A stretch of 64,000 nucleotides of DNA from positions 124,001-188,000 of the forward strand of contig JAMPFK010000003.1 of the NCBI GenBank assembly GCA_023664485.1, in the 5' to 3' direction. Below the pieces are notes generated by a model. It made no database searches and had not been told where the DNA came from. It saw only the letters and a program-made list of their open reading frames with translations. Below are positions 63,231-64,000 of this stretch, piece by piece. The stretch comes from Bacteroides fragilis (GTDB lineage Bacteria; Bacillota; Clostridia; Lachnospirales; Lachnospiraceae). Every line of letters begins with the position of its first letter. Positions within the stretch are counted from its first letter, which is position 1. The position numbers and the translations under genes were made by a program.

Positions 63231-64000
63231 TAAAACTGATTATCGCCGACGACGAACCGCTCGTTCAGGCGGGCATAAAATCCATGATCAACTGGGAAGA
63301 GCACGGTATCAGCATCGTCGGCACCGCGTCCAATGGTGCCGCCGCTTATGAACTGATTCTGGAACACTCGCCGGACATCGTCATCACCGATGTCAAAATG
63401 CCGGTCATGAGCGGCCTGGAGCTTGCCGGAAAATGCCATGAGGAAGGCAGAAAGCTTCCCCTGTTCATCATTTTGACAAGCTATGAAGAATTTAACTTCG
63501 TAAAAGAAGCAATTACCTATCAGGTCGTAGACTATCTGATCAAACTGGAACTGACACCGGAAATGCTGCTCGAAACCGTTAAAAAGGCCATCGACCGCAT
63601 TCCCGAACAACAGCCGGTCCGGACCGCCGCACCGCTGCCTGACAATCTCTACCTCATCCGGGAACAGTTCTATACCCGCCTGATCTTCAACCTTTTTGAA
63701 TCGGAGGAACAGTTCGCGGCGCAGGTGCAGAACCTGAACATCGATTTCTCCTGCAAGTCCTTCGCTGTAAGCTATGTGGAGATCAAAAGCGAAAAACTGA
63801 CGCAAATGTCGAGTACAAAACAGCTCAACCTCTATACGAGCAGCCTGCAGATGGTAAGCGAGCTGATTTCCAGATATATCCCCTGCCACGTCCTCTCGCT
63901 GGATACGAGGCACTTCTGCGTTATCTTCTTTTTAAAAGAAGAAACGGCAAAGGAATATAAGGCCCTCATCCGGAATACGCTGCGGCAGGTATCCGCCATG
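63227..64000 (+). CDS. YesN-type AraC response regulator (cut by right edge)
   Basis: 258 codons are visible and the frame is open at the edge. It starts at 63227 in an ATGA overlap with the kinase, after AGGGAGGAG. The receiver domain is complete: LIIADDEPLVQAG, phospho-acceptor Asp in I-V-I-T-D-V-K-M-P, and V-V-D-Y-L-I-K-L. A middle region follows and an AraC-type HTH would be expected beyond the window. It should control the adjacent transporter and GH88 genes. Confidence 0.92.
   Translation, partial: MIKLIIADDEPLVQAGIKSMINWEEHGISIVGTASNGAAAYELILEHSPDIVITDVKMPVMSGLELAGKCHEEGRKLPLFIILTSYEEFNFVKEAITYQVVDYLIKLELTPEMLLETVKKAIDRIPEQQPVRTAAPLPDNLYLIREQFYTRLIFNLFESEEQFAAQVQNLNIDFSCKSFAVSYVEIKSEKLTQMSSTKQLNLYTSSLQMVSELISRYIPCHVLSLDTRHFCVIFFLKEETAKEYKALIRNTLRQVSAM

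Noticed and set aside
62975..63913. 312-codon open frame on the minus strand
   Set aside because: It lies opposite the sensor kinase and response regulator, whose motifs are certain.

Overview
The window reads as chromosomal DNA of a Firmicute of the class Clostridia, most likely a Lachnospiraceae-type gut anaerobe. This rests on gene content: AddAB recombination nuclease, YesM/YesN-type two-component system beside a sugar ABC transporter, a PD-(D/E)XK AAA-ATPase, a DNA-binding LacI regulator, and a teichoic-acid-like CDP-polyol module, all with strong GGAGG-type ribosome binding sites. No rRNA, tRNA or CRISPR array was seen. Almost everything lies on the minus strand; only the two-component system at the right end is on the plus strand.

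Positions 1-31462 form one long minus-strand surface-polysaccharide locus. The left part (1-25.6 kb) is clearly AT-rich and has the look of a horizontally acquired cassette. It carries glycosyltransferases of many families (GT2, DUF4422, DUF5672, GT4, GT10-like, GT8, KpsS-like, DUF115), an FkbM methyltransferase, a hexapeptide acyltransferase and genes for CMP-activated ulosonic-acid sugars. Two such routes can be proposed: a DRE-TIM aldolase with a CMP-sugar synthetase and a KdsC-like phosphatase (9.4-14.6 kb), and a NeuB/SpsF/DegT set with an SDR, a Gfo/Idh enzyme and two radical SAM proteins (16.4-24.0 kb). Eight proteins of the cassette share a small G-x-G-x-x-G Rossmann-like module attached to different catalytic domains. 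One radical SAM gene is broken at a run of eight G, and two further gene remnants lie in the gaps. From 25.6 to 31.5 kb, at more typical base composition, follows a CDP-polyol polymer module: a TagF-like polymerase, a LicC-like nucleotidyltransferase, an FGGY kinase, a GDPD phosphodiesterase and a TagD-Gfo/Idh fusion.

Positions 31.5-36.9 kb are accessory: a RelB-type antitoxin with a truncated YoeB-type toxin, an 880-residue CDP-glycerol-transferase-like protein with an added C-terminal region, and a TnpB-family protein whose three RuvC catalytic acids are all replaced, followed by a hairpin-rich region that could be its guide RNA. This last pair is the strongest candidate for an undescribed system (a TldR-like RNA-guided repressor).

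Positions 36.9-53.4 kb are mostly housekeeping: AAA-ATPase/nuclease, AddA, AddB, a small repeat-bearing protein, a MATE exporter, a free-standing FakA-like C-terminal domain, cysteine synthase, a HIT protein, glycogen phosphorylase and a LacI regulator with a visible promoter and paired operators. Positions 53.5-64 kb are a glycan-use locus: F5/8-like protein, DUF2264 protein, GH88 unsaturated glucuronyl hydrolase, two ABC permeases, a lipoprotein binding protein, and a divergent YesM-type kinase with its AraC-type response regulator, cut by the right edge.
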